From Allobosea vaviloviae (GTDB lineage: Bacteria > Pseudomonadota > Alphaproteobacteria > Rhizobiales > Beijerinckiaceae): a stretch of 64,000 nucleotides of DNA. This document shows, piece after piece, positions 16,742 to 25,054 of the stretch (within the stretch, counting starts at the first letter, position 1; each line of letters starts with the position of its first letter). The notes beneath the pieces were generated by a model. The model did no database searches, was not told where the DNA came from, and saw nothing but the letters and a program-made list of their open reading frames with translations. The stretch is from NCBI RefSeq assembly GCF_001298265.1, contig NZ_LGSZ01000032.1, positions 124,001-188,000 of the forward strand, written 5' to 3'. Both the position numbers and the translations under genes were made by a program.

Positions 16742-17407
16742 ATGCAGAGGAAGTCCGTCTTGACGCAGCCGCCGGTCCGCTCCGCCTTGCTCGCGCTCGC
16801 CTGCTGCGTCGGACTCGCCGCTCCCGCCGCGGCGCATCCGCATGTCTTCGTCTCCGCCCGCGCCGAGATCCTCTACGCGCCCGACGGCGCGGTCCGCGCG
16901 CTGAAGCACATCTGGAGCTTCGACGAAGCCTATTCGGCCTATATCACGCAAGGGCTGGACAAGAATGGCGATGGCAAGCTGACGCCCGACGAACTCGCCG
17001 AACTCGCCAAGGTCAATGTCGAGTCGCTTCCCGATGTCGGCTTCTTCACCACTGCCAAGGCCAATGGCAAGGCGCAGGAATTCGGCCAGCCGGCCGATGC
17101 CGGCCTCGTCTTCGAGAACAAGATCCTGACGCTGACCTACACGCTGCCGCTGAAAACACCGGCTCACGCCAACCGCTCCTTCGGCATCGAGATCGGCGAC
17201 CCCAGTTACTTCGTCGCCTTCGACATCGTCGATGCACCCGACGCGGTGATCACGCGCGACGCGCCCAAGGGCTGCATCGTCCGCGTCGCCCGCCCGCCGA
17301 AGCTCGATCCGGCAGTCCAGCAGAAGCTGGCGCAGGAGGACATCACCGCGACGCCCGACACCAGCGGACTGCAGGTGACGACCCGCGCGCTCGTCGCATG
17401 CCCGTGA
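16742..17407 (+). CDS. DUF1007 family periplasmic protein
   Basis: 221 aa. A signal peptide (hydrophobic LLALACCVGLAAPAAA) is followed directly by HPHVFV, the DUF1007 start. An EF-hand-like loop, DKNGDGKLTPDEL, occurs near residue 80. DUF1007 proteins occur beside NicO-type metal transporters, as here, and are thought to be periplasmic partners. ATG 16742 has a weak ribosome site; TTG 16759, preceded by AGAGGAAG, gives a more usual signal peptide and may be the real start. The stop lies within a 17-bp tandem repeat. Confidence 0.82.
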   Translation: MQRKSVLTQPPVRSALLALACCVGLAAPAAAHPHVFVSARAEILYAPDGAVRALKHIWSFDEAYSAYITQGLDKNGDGKLTPDELAELAKVNVESLPDVGFFTTAKANGKAQEFGQPADAGLVFENKILTLTYTLPLKTPAHANRSFGIEIGDPSYFVAFDIVDAPDAVITRDAPKGCIVRVARPPKLDPAVQQKLAQEDITATPDTSGLQVTTRALVACP

Positions 17408-17447
17408 TCTCGACATGCCCCTGATCCCGACATGCCCGTGATCGCCA
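17397..17447 (+). repeat. 17-bp tandem repeat, three units
   Basis: Units CATGCCCGTGATCTCGA, CATGCCCCTGATCCCGA and CATGCCCGTGATCGCCA lie head to tail, with a degraded fourth unit carrying the start of the next gene. The first unit contains the TGA of the DUF1007 gene. Each unit offers ATGCCC and a TGATC. Confidence 0.8.
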
Positions 17448-17448
17448 G

Positions 17449-18471
17449 ATGTCCCTGAACATGCCGCGGATCGCTGCGATGCCCTGGCCTGCGCTGTCGC
17501 GCCGGCTGATCGTGATGGCGCTCGCCATCGCGATCGTGGCAGGCGGCCTCGCACTCCTTGCCGCCGTCATCGGCATATGGAGCCCGCCGCCCCCTCCGCC
17601 GCCGCGCAACCCCTTCGGCGTGCCGTTGCCGCGCGAATCCCTGCCCTCGACCACCGGCATCGGCGGGATGATCCTCGCCTGGCAATCCGCCTTCTACCGC
17701 GATCTAACCGCGACGCTGAAGGCCATCGGTCAAAACCCGACCGCGCTCTGGGGCCTGCTGGCGCTCTCATTCGGCTATGGTGTCTTCCATGCCGCAGGCC
17801 CCGGCCACGGCAAGGCGGTCATCTCCGGCTATATCGTCGCAGACGACCGCAGCCTGCAGCGCGGCCTCGCCTTGAGCTTCGCCGCCGCCATCCTTCAGGC
17901 GCTGGTCGCGATCGCGCTGGTCGGCACGTTGACCATTGCCTTGCGGCAGACGGTCCAGACGATGGCCGTCGTCACCGACGCCGTCGAGCGCGCGAGCTTC
18001 GCGCTGGTCGCGCTGGTCGGCGCCTTCGTGCTCTGGCGAAAGGCCGGCGCGCTTTTGGCGCTCGGCCATGGCGCGCAGGCGCATGACCCCTCCTGCGACC
18101 ATGTCCATATGCCCTCGCCCGACGAGATCGCCCGGCTGCGCGGCTGGCGCGAAATGGCCGGCGTGGTCGTCGCCGCGGGTCTGCGCCCCTGCGCCGGCGC
18201 GCTGATCATCCTGGTCTTTTCCGCGTCGCAGGGCCTGTTCTGGGCCGGCATCGCCGCAACCTTCGCCATGGCGCTCGGCACGGCCCTGACGACGGGCGCG
18301 CTCGCGGTCCTGGCCGTCTTCTTCAAATTCGCCGCGCTGCGGCTGGCCGGCGGCTCTTCGCTGCGCAGCGCCCGCATCGTCGCCGGGCTCGAATTGCTGG
18401 CGGCCGCCTTCGTCGCGGTGCTCGGCGCGGCGCTGTTCCTGGGGCTGGCGATGACCGGGCAGGGTGGCTGA
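17449..18471 (+). CDS. NicO-family nickel/cobalt transporter
   Basis: 340 aa, about seven hydrophobic segments. The family core is FGYGVFHAAGPGHGKAVISGY and, in the second half, AAGLRPCAGALIILVF; both carry the conserved polar residues of NicO/RcnA. A proline run (PPPPPPPR) follows the first membrane segment, and a histidine-containing loop (HGAQAHDPSCDHVH) may bind metal. It probably exports Ni2+ or Co2+ with the DUF1007 partner. Starts at 17461 or 17479 are also possible because of the tandem repeat. Confidence 0.85.
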   Translation: MSLNMPRIAAMPWPALSRRLIVMALAIAIVAGGLALLAAVIGIWSPPPPPPPRNPFGVPLPRESLPSTTGIGGMILAWQSAFYRDLTATLKAIGQNPTALWGLLALSFGYGVFHAAGPGHGKAVISGYIVADDRSLQRGLALSFAAAILQALVAIALVGTLTIALRQTVQTMAVVTDAVERASFALVALVGAFVLWRKAGALLALGHGAQAHDPSCDHVHMPSPDEIARLRGWREMAGVVVAAGLRPCAGALIILVFSASQGLFWAGIAATFAMALGTALTTGALAVLAVFFKFAALRLAGGSSLRSARIVAGLELLAAAFVAVLGAALFLGLAMTGQGG

Positions 18472-18610
18472 CGGAGATGGCGGCGCGCCGGCTGCGGGGG
18501 CGATCCCTGCATGGCGGCACTTCACGCCAGGCGGCTTTGACGTAGAGTGCCTTGCCGGATCGTCGGCACGCTCCTTGCGTCCCACGGCCACCAACAAGAG
18601 GCCTGACCAG

Positions 18611-20103
18611 TTGACCAATCCTTGCGACCTCAGCGCCGTCTCGGCGCGTGCCCTGATCGGCGCCAAGAAACTGTCCGCCGTCGAACTGCTCGAAAGCTGC
18701 ATCGCGCGCATCGACGCCGTCGATCCCGCCGTCAACGCCATGGTGGCGCGCGACGACGAGCGCGCCCGTCCGCCGCCAAGGCCGCCGATGCGGCCACCAT
18801 GCGTGGCGACGCGCTGCCGGCGCTGCACGGCCTGCCGATCGGCGTGAAGGATCTCGAGAACGTTGCCGGGCTGCGCACGACCTATGGCAGCCAGCTCTAT
18901 CGCGACCACGTTCCCGCGGAAGACCAGTTGATCGTCGCCAAGACCCGCGCAGCCGGTGCGATCGTGCTGGGCAAGACCAACACGCCCGAATGGGGTGCCG
19001 GCGCCAACACCCGCAACGCCGTCTACGGCGCGACGGGAAACCCCTTCGACCCGACGAAATGCGCCGCCGGCTCCTCGGGCGGCTCGGGCGTCGCGCTGGC
19101 CACCGGCATGGTGCCGATCGCGACCGGTTCTGACACGGGCGGCTCGCTGCGCAACCCCGCCGCCTATAACGGCATCGTCGGCTTCAGGCCCTCGCCCGGC
19201 CTCGTGCCGAGCGAGAAGCGGCCGATCGGCTGGAACCCACTGCCCGTGCTCGGCCCGATGGCGCGCACTGTCCCCGATCTCTGCCTGCTGCTCTCGACCA
19301 TGGTCGGCGATGATGCCGCCGACCCGCTCGCCACCACGATCCACGGCCAGACGATCCGCCGCCCGGAGGATTTTGCGCGTCCGGCCACAATCGACCTCGC
19401 CTCGCTCCGGGTCGCCATCACGCCTGATTTCGGCTTTGCGCCGACGGAGAAGCACATCCGCAAGGTTTTCGTTGACAAGGTCGGCGCCTTCTCCTCGCTC
19501 TTCGGCGCGACGCAGGAGGCGACGCCGGACTGCTCGGGCACGGACGAAACCTTCGAGGTGCTGCGCTCGCTGGCCTTCCTCGCCGGCATGTATGAAAAGG
19601 TCCGCGATACCCCCGAGATGGTCGGCCCCAATGTCCGCGCCAATGTCGAGGAAGGTCTGCGCTACGGCGCGCTCGACATCACCCGCGCCCTCAAGCAGCA
19701 GACCGCGATCTACCAGCGCTGGCAGGTCTTCTTCGAGGATTACGACGTCATCCTCTCGCCCGCCGTGACGCTGAGCCCGCGGCCCTGGTCGGAGCTTTAT
19801 CCCGCCGAGATCGACGGCACGCCGACAAGGACCTATTTCCACTGGCTGTCCCTCGCCTATGCCGTCACCACGGTCGGCCATCCGGCGATCTCGCTGCCCG
19901 TCGGCCTCGACGACAACGGCATGCCCTTCGGCCTGCAGATCGTCGGCCCGCGTGGCGGCGATGCCAAGGTGCTCGCGGTCGCCGCCGCGCTCGAACGGGC
20001 GCTTGCCGGCGATCCGCTGACCGCCCGGCCGGTGCCCGACATCGCCAGGCTGACCGCCGCGCCACGCATCAGCGAGACGCCCGGTTTCCTCGGCTTCGAT
20101 TGA
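18611..20103 (+). pseudogene. Amidase with a one-base frameshift
   Basis: An amidase-signature protein is encoded in two frames. The N-terminal part starts at TTG 18611 (AAGAGG 9 bases upstream): LTNPCDLSAVSARALIGAKKLSAVELLESC and on to ARDDERAR. Near 18770 the frame moves by one base and continues with AKAADAATMRGDALPALHG. All catalytic motifs lie after the shift: GVKD (Lys), GSSGGSG and GSDTGGSLRNPA (Ser-Ser-Lys triad). One missing base near 18768-18772 would restore about 498 aa. It could be a real loss or a sequencing error. An intact copy would hydrolyse an amide, perhaps of the ligand bound by the next gene's product. Confidence 0.8.
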
Positions 20104-20216
20104 GCCGCCGCCTGAGCGTAAGAGCATCTGCTCCGGCGAGGAGCAGGAACGTCCAAGACAGGCATCGCGGCGTGGATGTCCGATGCCATCACGACCGATC
20201 ACCACGGGGGACCGCC

Positions 20217-21797
20217 ATGAAACGCCGCACATTCCTGAAGGGCGCGACCGCCCTGACCCTGGCCGGGCCGGCCGCAATCGGGCGTGCCCAGGCGCAATCG
20301 GCAACCACGCTGAAATTCGCGCCGCAGGCCAATCTCACCGCGCTCGACCCGGTCTGGACGACCGCGACCGTGACCAGCAATCACGGCTACTATGTCTACG
20401 ACACGCTCTACGGGCTCGATCTCGCCGGCAAGGCGCAGCCGCAGATGGTCGAGAGCCACGAGGTCGCCGCCGACGGCAAGAGCTGGCGGTTCAAGCTGCG
20501 CGACGGACTTACCTTCCATGACAATACACCCGTCAAGGCCGCCGATTGCCTCCAGAGCCTGAAGCGCTGGGTTCAGCGCGACCCCTATGGCCAGCTTCTC
20601 GCCAAGGCCATCGAATCCTCCGCCGCCGTGGACGACAAGACCTTCGAGATCAAGCTGACGCGGGCTTTCCCGATGATGCTCGACGTGCTCGCCAAGGCCG
20701 ATGGCGCACTCTTCATCATGCCGGAACGCCTGGCGCAGACCGATGCGACCAAGCAGGTGACCGAGGTCATCGGCTCCGGCCCCTATCGTTTCATCCCGTC
20801 GGAATACGTCTCGGGCAGCAAGGTCGCCTATGAGAAGTTCGAGGCCTACAAGCCTCGCAACGAGCCCCCCAGCCGCAATGCCGGCGGCAAGGTCGCTAAC
20901 TTCAAGCGCGTCGAATGGCAGATCCTGCCCGACCCGGCGACCGCCGCGAACGCGCTGATCAAGGGCGAGATCGATTGGTGGGAGCGTCCGCTCAGCGACC
21001 TCCAGCCGATGCTGGCCAAGAGCCCCGACATCACACGCGAGGTCACCGACGAATCCGGCCGCGGCGCGATCATGCGGCTCAACCACCTGCAGCCGCCCTT
21101 CAACAATCCCAAGGTCCGCGCCGCTGTCCGCCTGGCGGTGAATCAGGAAGACTATATGCGCGCCACCCAGGGCGACGACACCTCGGTCTGGAAGACCTCG
21201 CGCAATCTCTGGTTCCGCGGCAGCCAGTACTATGACGGCGAGCTGGAAGACCTGATGCCGCAGAGCGTCGACAAGGCGAAGGCGGCGTTGAAGGAGTCCG
21301 GCTACAATGGCGAGAAGGTCGTCATCATCAACCCGACCGACTTCCCCGACATCGGCCCGCTCGGCGATGTGACCTACGAGCTTCTCAAGAGCATCGGCAT
21401 GAACGTCGACTTCGTCGCGAGCGACTGGGGCACGGTGATCCAGCGCCGCAACAGCCGCGAGCCCGTCGAAAAGGGCGGCTGGAGCATCTTCCACACCACC
21501 GGCTCGGCCAATGGCTGGAGCAACCCGGCCCTGTCCTATCTGGTGCGCGGCCAGGGCGCCAAGGGCTGGTTCGGCTGGTACGAGAGCGCCAAGGCGGAGG
21601 CGCTGGCCGAGGAGTGGCTCTACGCCGCCGACGCGCCTGCGCAGAAGAAGGCCGCCGCCGCGTTGGGCCGGCTCGCCCTCGAGGACACGGCGACGATCCC
21701 GCTCGGCGTCTTCATGATCCGCACGGCCTACCGCAAAAGCCTGACCGGCATGCAGAAGGGCTCGGCGCCTTATCCCTGGGGGCTGAAGCGGGTCTGA
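20217..21797 (+). CDS. Family 5 ABC solute-binding protein (peptide/opine type), Tat-exported
   Basis: 526 aa. The twin-arginine leader KRRTFLKG with a cleavage-like AQAQ is followed by the family 5 pattern: LDPVWTTATVTSNHGYYVYDTLYGL, SWRFKLRDGLTFHDNTPVKA, VIGSGPYRFIPSEY, and PPFNNPKVRAAVRLAVNQ. It binds a peptide, glutathione-like or similar ligand in the periplasm. ATG 20217 has GGGGGA 5 bases upstream. No permease or ATPase genes are next to it, so it must share a transporter encoded elsewhere. Confidence 0.9.
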   Translation: MKRRTFLKGATALTLAGPAAIGRAQAQSATTLKFAPQANLTALDPVWTTATVTSNHGYYVYDTLYGLDLAGKAQPQMVESHEVAADGKSWRFKLRDGLTFHDNTPVKAADCLQSLKRWVQRDPYGQLLAKAIESSAAVDDKTFEIKLTRAFPMMLDVLAKADGALFIMPERLAQTDATKQVTEVIGSGPYRFIPSEYVSGSKVAYEKFEAYKPRNEPPSRNAGGKVANFKRVEWQILPDPATAANALIKGEIDWWERPLSDLQPMLAKSPDITREVTDESGRGAIMRLNHLQPPFNNPKVRAAVRLAVNQEDYMRATQGDDTSVWKTSRNLWFRGSQYYDGELEDLMPQSVDKAKAALKESGYNGEKVVIINPTDFPDIGPLGDVTYELLKSIGMNVDFVASDWGTVIQRRNSREPVEKGGWSIFHTTGSANGWSNPALSYLVRGQGAKGWFGWYESAKAEALAEEWLYAADAPAQKKAAAALGRLALEDTATIPLGVFMIRTAYRKSLTGMQKGSAPYPWGLKRV

Positions 21798-21820
21798 CGG
21801 GCCCACGAAGCGCGTTCGCC

Positions 21821-21909
21821 GTCATGGTCGGTTGTGCCGACCATCCACGTCTTCCCTGCTTGAGGGCGGTGTTCAAGACGTGGATGCTCGCCACAAGGGC
21901 GAGCATGAC
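21821..21909. repeat. Dispersed palindromic repeat, copy B
   Basis: It shares with copy A (16510-16600) GTCATGGTCGG, CCGACCATCCACGT, and ACGTGGATGCTCGCCACAAGG followed by AGCATGAC. Only the loop differs. It lies between the convergent SBP and gamma-glutamyltransferase genes. Confidence 0.75.
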
Positions 21910-21926
21910 GGGATGGCGCTCTCCCG

Positions 21927-23540
21927 CTACCTCTTCGCCGCCACCGCTGCCGACCAAGGCGAGATCACGTCGCTGATACCCTCGGCGCCGTCTGCATCGA
22001 CGCGGATCAGGTTGGGGCAGGCGAAGTTGATCGGCAGGACGCCGTGCTCGACGACCACCACCGGGCCGGCGGCCTCCAGCGCGGCCAGCGTCTGCTCGGG
22101 CAGGCGCAGATCGGCACTGGTCTGGTCCGGGCCGGAGACGTCGATGCGCGGCCAATGCGCGGCTTCCTCGAGACCCACCTCGCAATCCACCGTCCAGGCC
22201 AGCATCTGGTAGACGCTCGCCAGAATGCGCCGTCCGCCCGACGAGCCGCCGGCATAGCGCGGCCAGCCGCCGCTCTTCGGCGTCACGATCACCGGACACA
22301 TGTTGCACAGCGGCCGGGCGCCAGGCGCGATCGCATTGGCGCTGCCGGGACGCGGATCGAACCACATCATGCCGTTGTTCATCAGCACGCCCGTATCGGG
22401 CAGCACGACGCGGCTGCCCATCGAGGAGAGCAGCGTCGTCGTCACCGAGACGAGCGTGCCCTCGCCGTCGACGACCGTCAGATGGGTGGTGCAGGTGTCG
22501 CCCGGCTCCTTGGCCGCCGAACCTTGCGCGGATGTGGCCGCCCCGAGTCCTTCGAGCCGGCTGGCATAGGCCTCGCGCATCACGCGCGAGAGCGTCGCGA
22601 ACCACTCCGCATCGGGACCGTGAGGAGCCGGCTTGTCGGCGGCCATGCCCTCGACCACCGCCTCGAGCGTCGGCGCAGCGGTCAGCCCACCGGCGGTGTG
22701 GACGAGATGGGTGCCGCGCCAGTCGATCGTCGGCGCATCGCGGACGATTGCCTTGCAGGCGGCGAGGTCTTCGGCGTCGACGACGCCGCCCATCGCCTTG
22801 ATGTCGGCGACGAGCCGGCCGGCCAGCTCGCCATGGTAGAAATCATCGAGGCCGGCGGAGGCCAGGCGCTCCAGCGTCGAAGCCAGATTGCCGAGCGCAA
22901 AGAAGCCGGGCTTGCCCTGATAGGGCGGCACCGGCGGCAGGCCGTTGGGCAGATAGATCCGTGCGCTTTCCCTGTAGAGCCGCAGCACCGCCGCCGAGGA
23001 GGAGATCTTGAGCGTCGTGTACCAGTCCTGCGCCAGGCCGCGCTTGGCGAGCGCGATCGCCGGCGCCAGCAGCTTGGAGACCGGCATGGCCGTGCCGAAG
23101 CTCTCCTTCAGCGCCTTATAGCCGGCGACCGAAGACGGGATCAGGAAGGAGAGCGGGCCGTGGATGTTCACATCGCCGACGACCTCGGGCCAGGTGAAGA
23201 GGTCCTTCTTCATCTCGCCGGTCAGCGGATAGTCGGCCGGATCGGCACGACGCGGCGCCACCGGCCCGAAATCGACGACCTTGGCCTTCGTCTCGTTGGC
23301 CTTGAGCACGACCGCGAAGCCGATGCCGCCCAGCCCGCTGTTCCAAGGCTCGACCGCCGCCAGCGCGAAGCAGGCGGCGACAGCCGCATCCGCCGCATTG
23401 CCGCCGGCTTCGAGGATCGCGGCGCCGGCTTCCGCCGCCTCGCGGTTCTGCGACACGACGATGCCGTTGCGCCCGCTCGCCATCGGCTTGCTCAGCGTCC
23501 AGTTCTGCGTGCGGTAAGGCACCTCTTTGACAACGGCCAT
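21927..23540 (-). CDS. Gamma-glutamyltransferase / glutathione hydrolase family
   Basis: 537 aa. N-terminal nucleophile hydrolase: the precursor has GGNAADAAVAACFALAAVEPWNSGLGGIG, and the autocleavage and nucleophile threonine is in GDTCTTHLTVVD; after it come TTTLLSSMGSRV, MNNGMMWFDPRPGSAN and the oxyanion-like GGSSGGRRI. It cleaves gamma-glutamyl amides such as glutathione. No signal peptide is obvious, unlike classical Ggt, so it may be cytosolic. It faces the amidase/SBP pair convergently, and together they suggest use of peptides or gamma-glutamyl compounds. Confidence 0.88.
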   Translation of the reverse strand: MAVVKEVPYRTQNWTLSKPMASGRNGIVVSQNREAAEAGAAILEAGGNAADAAVAACFALAAVEPWNSGLGGIGFAVVLKANETKAKVVDFGPVAPRRADPADYPLTGEMKKDLFTWPEVVGDVNIHGPLSFLIPSSVAGYKALKESFGTAMPVSKLLAPAIALAKRGLAQDWYTTLKISSSAAVLRLYRESARIYLPNGLPPVPPYQGKPGFFALGNLASTLERLASAGLDDFYHGELAGRLVADIKAMGGVVDAEDLAACKAIVRDAPTIDWRGTHLVHTAGGLTAAPTLEAVVEGMAADKPAPHGPDAEWFATLSRVMREAYASRLEGLGAATSAQGSAAKEPGDTCTTHLTVVDGEGTLVSVTTTLLSSMGSRVVLPDTGVLMNNGMMWFDPRPGSANAIAPGARPLCNMCPVIVTPKSGGWPRYAGGSSGGRRILASVYQMLAWTVDCEVGLEEAAHWPRIDVSGPDQTSADLRLPEQTLAALEAAGPVVVVEHGVLPINFACPNLIRVDADGAEGISDVISPWSAAVAAKR

Positions 23541-23641
23541 CGGCAAACTCTCCCCCTCATCCAAGAGCGTGAGGCGACGCCGCCGGATATCGGCCGGGCG
23601 CGCCGCACCTCTGCTGAGATATATGACAGACCGCCGAGCCG

Positions 23642-23708
23642 ATGGCCCCCAGCCGGATTGGCCGGGGGCCATGTCGGAGCGGCATGTCGGAGCAGCATGA
23701 CGCTCCGT
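23642..23708. repeat. GC-rich hairpin with two 13-bp direct repeats
   Basis: ATGGCCCCCAGCC and GGCCGGGGGCCAT (23642-23672) form a strong stem. Next to it CATGTCGGAGCGG and CATGTCGGAGCAG are tandem 13-base units. It sits between the end of the cyd operon and the start of ggt, both on the minus strand. There is no T-run, so an intrinsic terminator is not certain. Confidence 0.45.
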
Positions 23709-23740
23709 GGCGCCGCGCGCTCAGGCGCGAAAAAGGTCTC

Positions 23741-23872
23741 TCAGCGCTGGCCCTGAGCCGCCTTCGCCTGCTTGCGCTGCACCTCGTCGTCCATGAGTTC
23801 GTACCACATCGCGTTCAGCACCGCGAAGGCGGCAGCGAGCGGCAGGCCGAGCAGCCAGGAAAAATACCACAT
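23741..23872 (-). CDS. cydX: Cytochrome bd oxidase small subunit CydX
   Basis: 43 aa. The N-terminus MWYFSWLLGLPLAAAFAVLNAMW is the CydX single membrane helix with its conserved aromatic start, followed by the acidic YELMDDE and a basic tail. CydX stabilises the CydAB haem site. It begins 17 bases after cydB, with AAGGGG before its ATG. Its place and sequence make the call secure despite its size. Confidence 0.93.
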   Translation of the reverse strand: MWYFSWLLGLPLAAAFAVLNAMWYELMDDEVQRKQAKAAQGQR

Positions 23873-23889
23873 GATGTGTCCCCTTCGGT

Positions 23890-25047
23890 TCAGTAGGCGT
23901 GGCCGGATTCGTCGCGGATCGCCCGCTCCTCGACCTTGCCCCACAGCACCCGGTAGACCCAGGTCGTGTAGGCGAGGACGAGCGGCAGGAATATCACGAC
24001 CGACACCAGCATGATGAACAGCGTCATATGGCTCGAGGATGCGTCCCACACCGTCAGGCTGGCCTTGGGCTGGACCGAGGACGGCAGGATGAAGGGAAAC
24101 ATCGAGACGCCGACGGTCGAGATGATGCCGAAGATCGACAGCTTACTCGACAACAGCGTCAGCACCTCTTGTCGCCCGCCGCGCTGGCCAAAAAAGGCCC
24201 CCGCCGCGCCCAGCAGACCGAGCGCGGGGGCGATCAGCAGCCAGGGCCGGGCGGCGTAATTGGCAAACCACGCCTTGCCGTCGAGCGCGACGGTCTTCAG
24301 CAGCGGGTTGGAGGGGCCCGTCGCGTTCACCGCGCTGGTGATCCTGTAGCCGTCGATGCCGAGCCAGAGCCACAGGCCGCCGAGCGCAAACAGCACGATC
24401 GTCACCAGCGCCGCCAGGCTGCCATAGCGCCGCGCACGCGCCGAGACCTCTCCGGAGGTCTTCAGCATCAGCCAGCCGGCGCCATGCATCGTCAGCATCG
24501 CCACCGACAGCAACCCGCACAGCAGCGCGAAGGGGTTGAGCAGGCCAAAGAAGCTGCCGTCATAGAAGATGCGCAAATCGTCATCGAGCCGGAACGGCAC
24601 GCCCTGCAGGACATTGCCGACCGCGACGCCGAAGATCAGCGACGGCACGAAGCCGCCGATGAACAGCGCCCAGTCCCAGCCGGACCGCCAGGCCGCGCTC
24701 TCGCGCTTCGAGCGGTACTTGAACCCGACCGGCCGCAGGATCAGCGCGGCGAGGATCGCAAACATCGCCAGGTAAAAGCCGGAGAAGGACACCGCGTAGA
24801 GCGGCGGCCAGGCGGCGAAGATCGCCCCGCCCCCGAGGATGAGCCAGACTTGGTTGCCCTCCCAGACCGGGCCGATGGTGTTGATGACGACGCGCCGCTG
24901 CACATCGCCCTGGCCGACGAAAGGCAGGAGCATGCCGACGCCGAGATCGAACCCGTCGGTGACGGCAAAGCCGATCAGCAGAATGCCGAGCAGCAGCCAC
25001 CAGATCAGGCGCAGCGTGTCGTAGTCGACGAGTTGATGAAGGATCAT
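23890..25047 (-). CDS. cydB: Cytochrome bd ubiquinol oxidase subunit II
   Basis: 385 aa, eight to nine hydrophobic segments. Signatures are the N-terminal WWLLLGILLIGFAVTDGFDLG, IGPVWEGNQVWLILGGGA, RPVGFKYRSK, and SVVIFLPLVLAYTTWVYRVLWGK at the end. With CydA it reduces O2 to water using quinol at high oxygen affinity. It lies 7 bases after cydA. Confidence 0.96.
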   Translation of the reverse strand: MILHQLVDYDTLRLIWWLLLGILLIGFAVTDGFDLGVGMLLPFVGQGDVQRRVVINTIGPVWEGNQVWLILGGGAIFAAWPPLYAVSFSGFYLAMFAILAALILRPVGFKYRSKRESAAWRSGWDWALFIGGFVPSLIFGVAVGNVLQGVPFRLDDDLRIFYDGSFFGLLNPFALLCGLLSVAMLTMHGAGWLMLKTSGEVSARARRYGSLAALVTIVLFALGGLWLWLGIDGYRITSAVNATGPSNPLLKTVALDGKAWFANYAARPWLLIAPALGLLGAAGAFFGQRGGRQEVLTLLSSKLSIFGIISTVGVSMFPFILPSSVQPKASLTVWDASSSHMTLFIMLVSVVIFLPLVLAYTTWVYRVLWGKVEERAIRDESGHAY

Positions 25048-25054
25048 GATGGCG

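Noticed and set aside
17767..20304. 845-codon minus-strand frame over NicO and the amidase
   Set aside because: Antisense to two recognisable genes; composition is that of a shadow frame.
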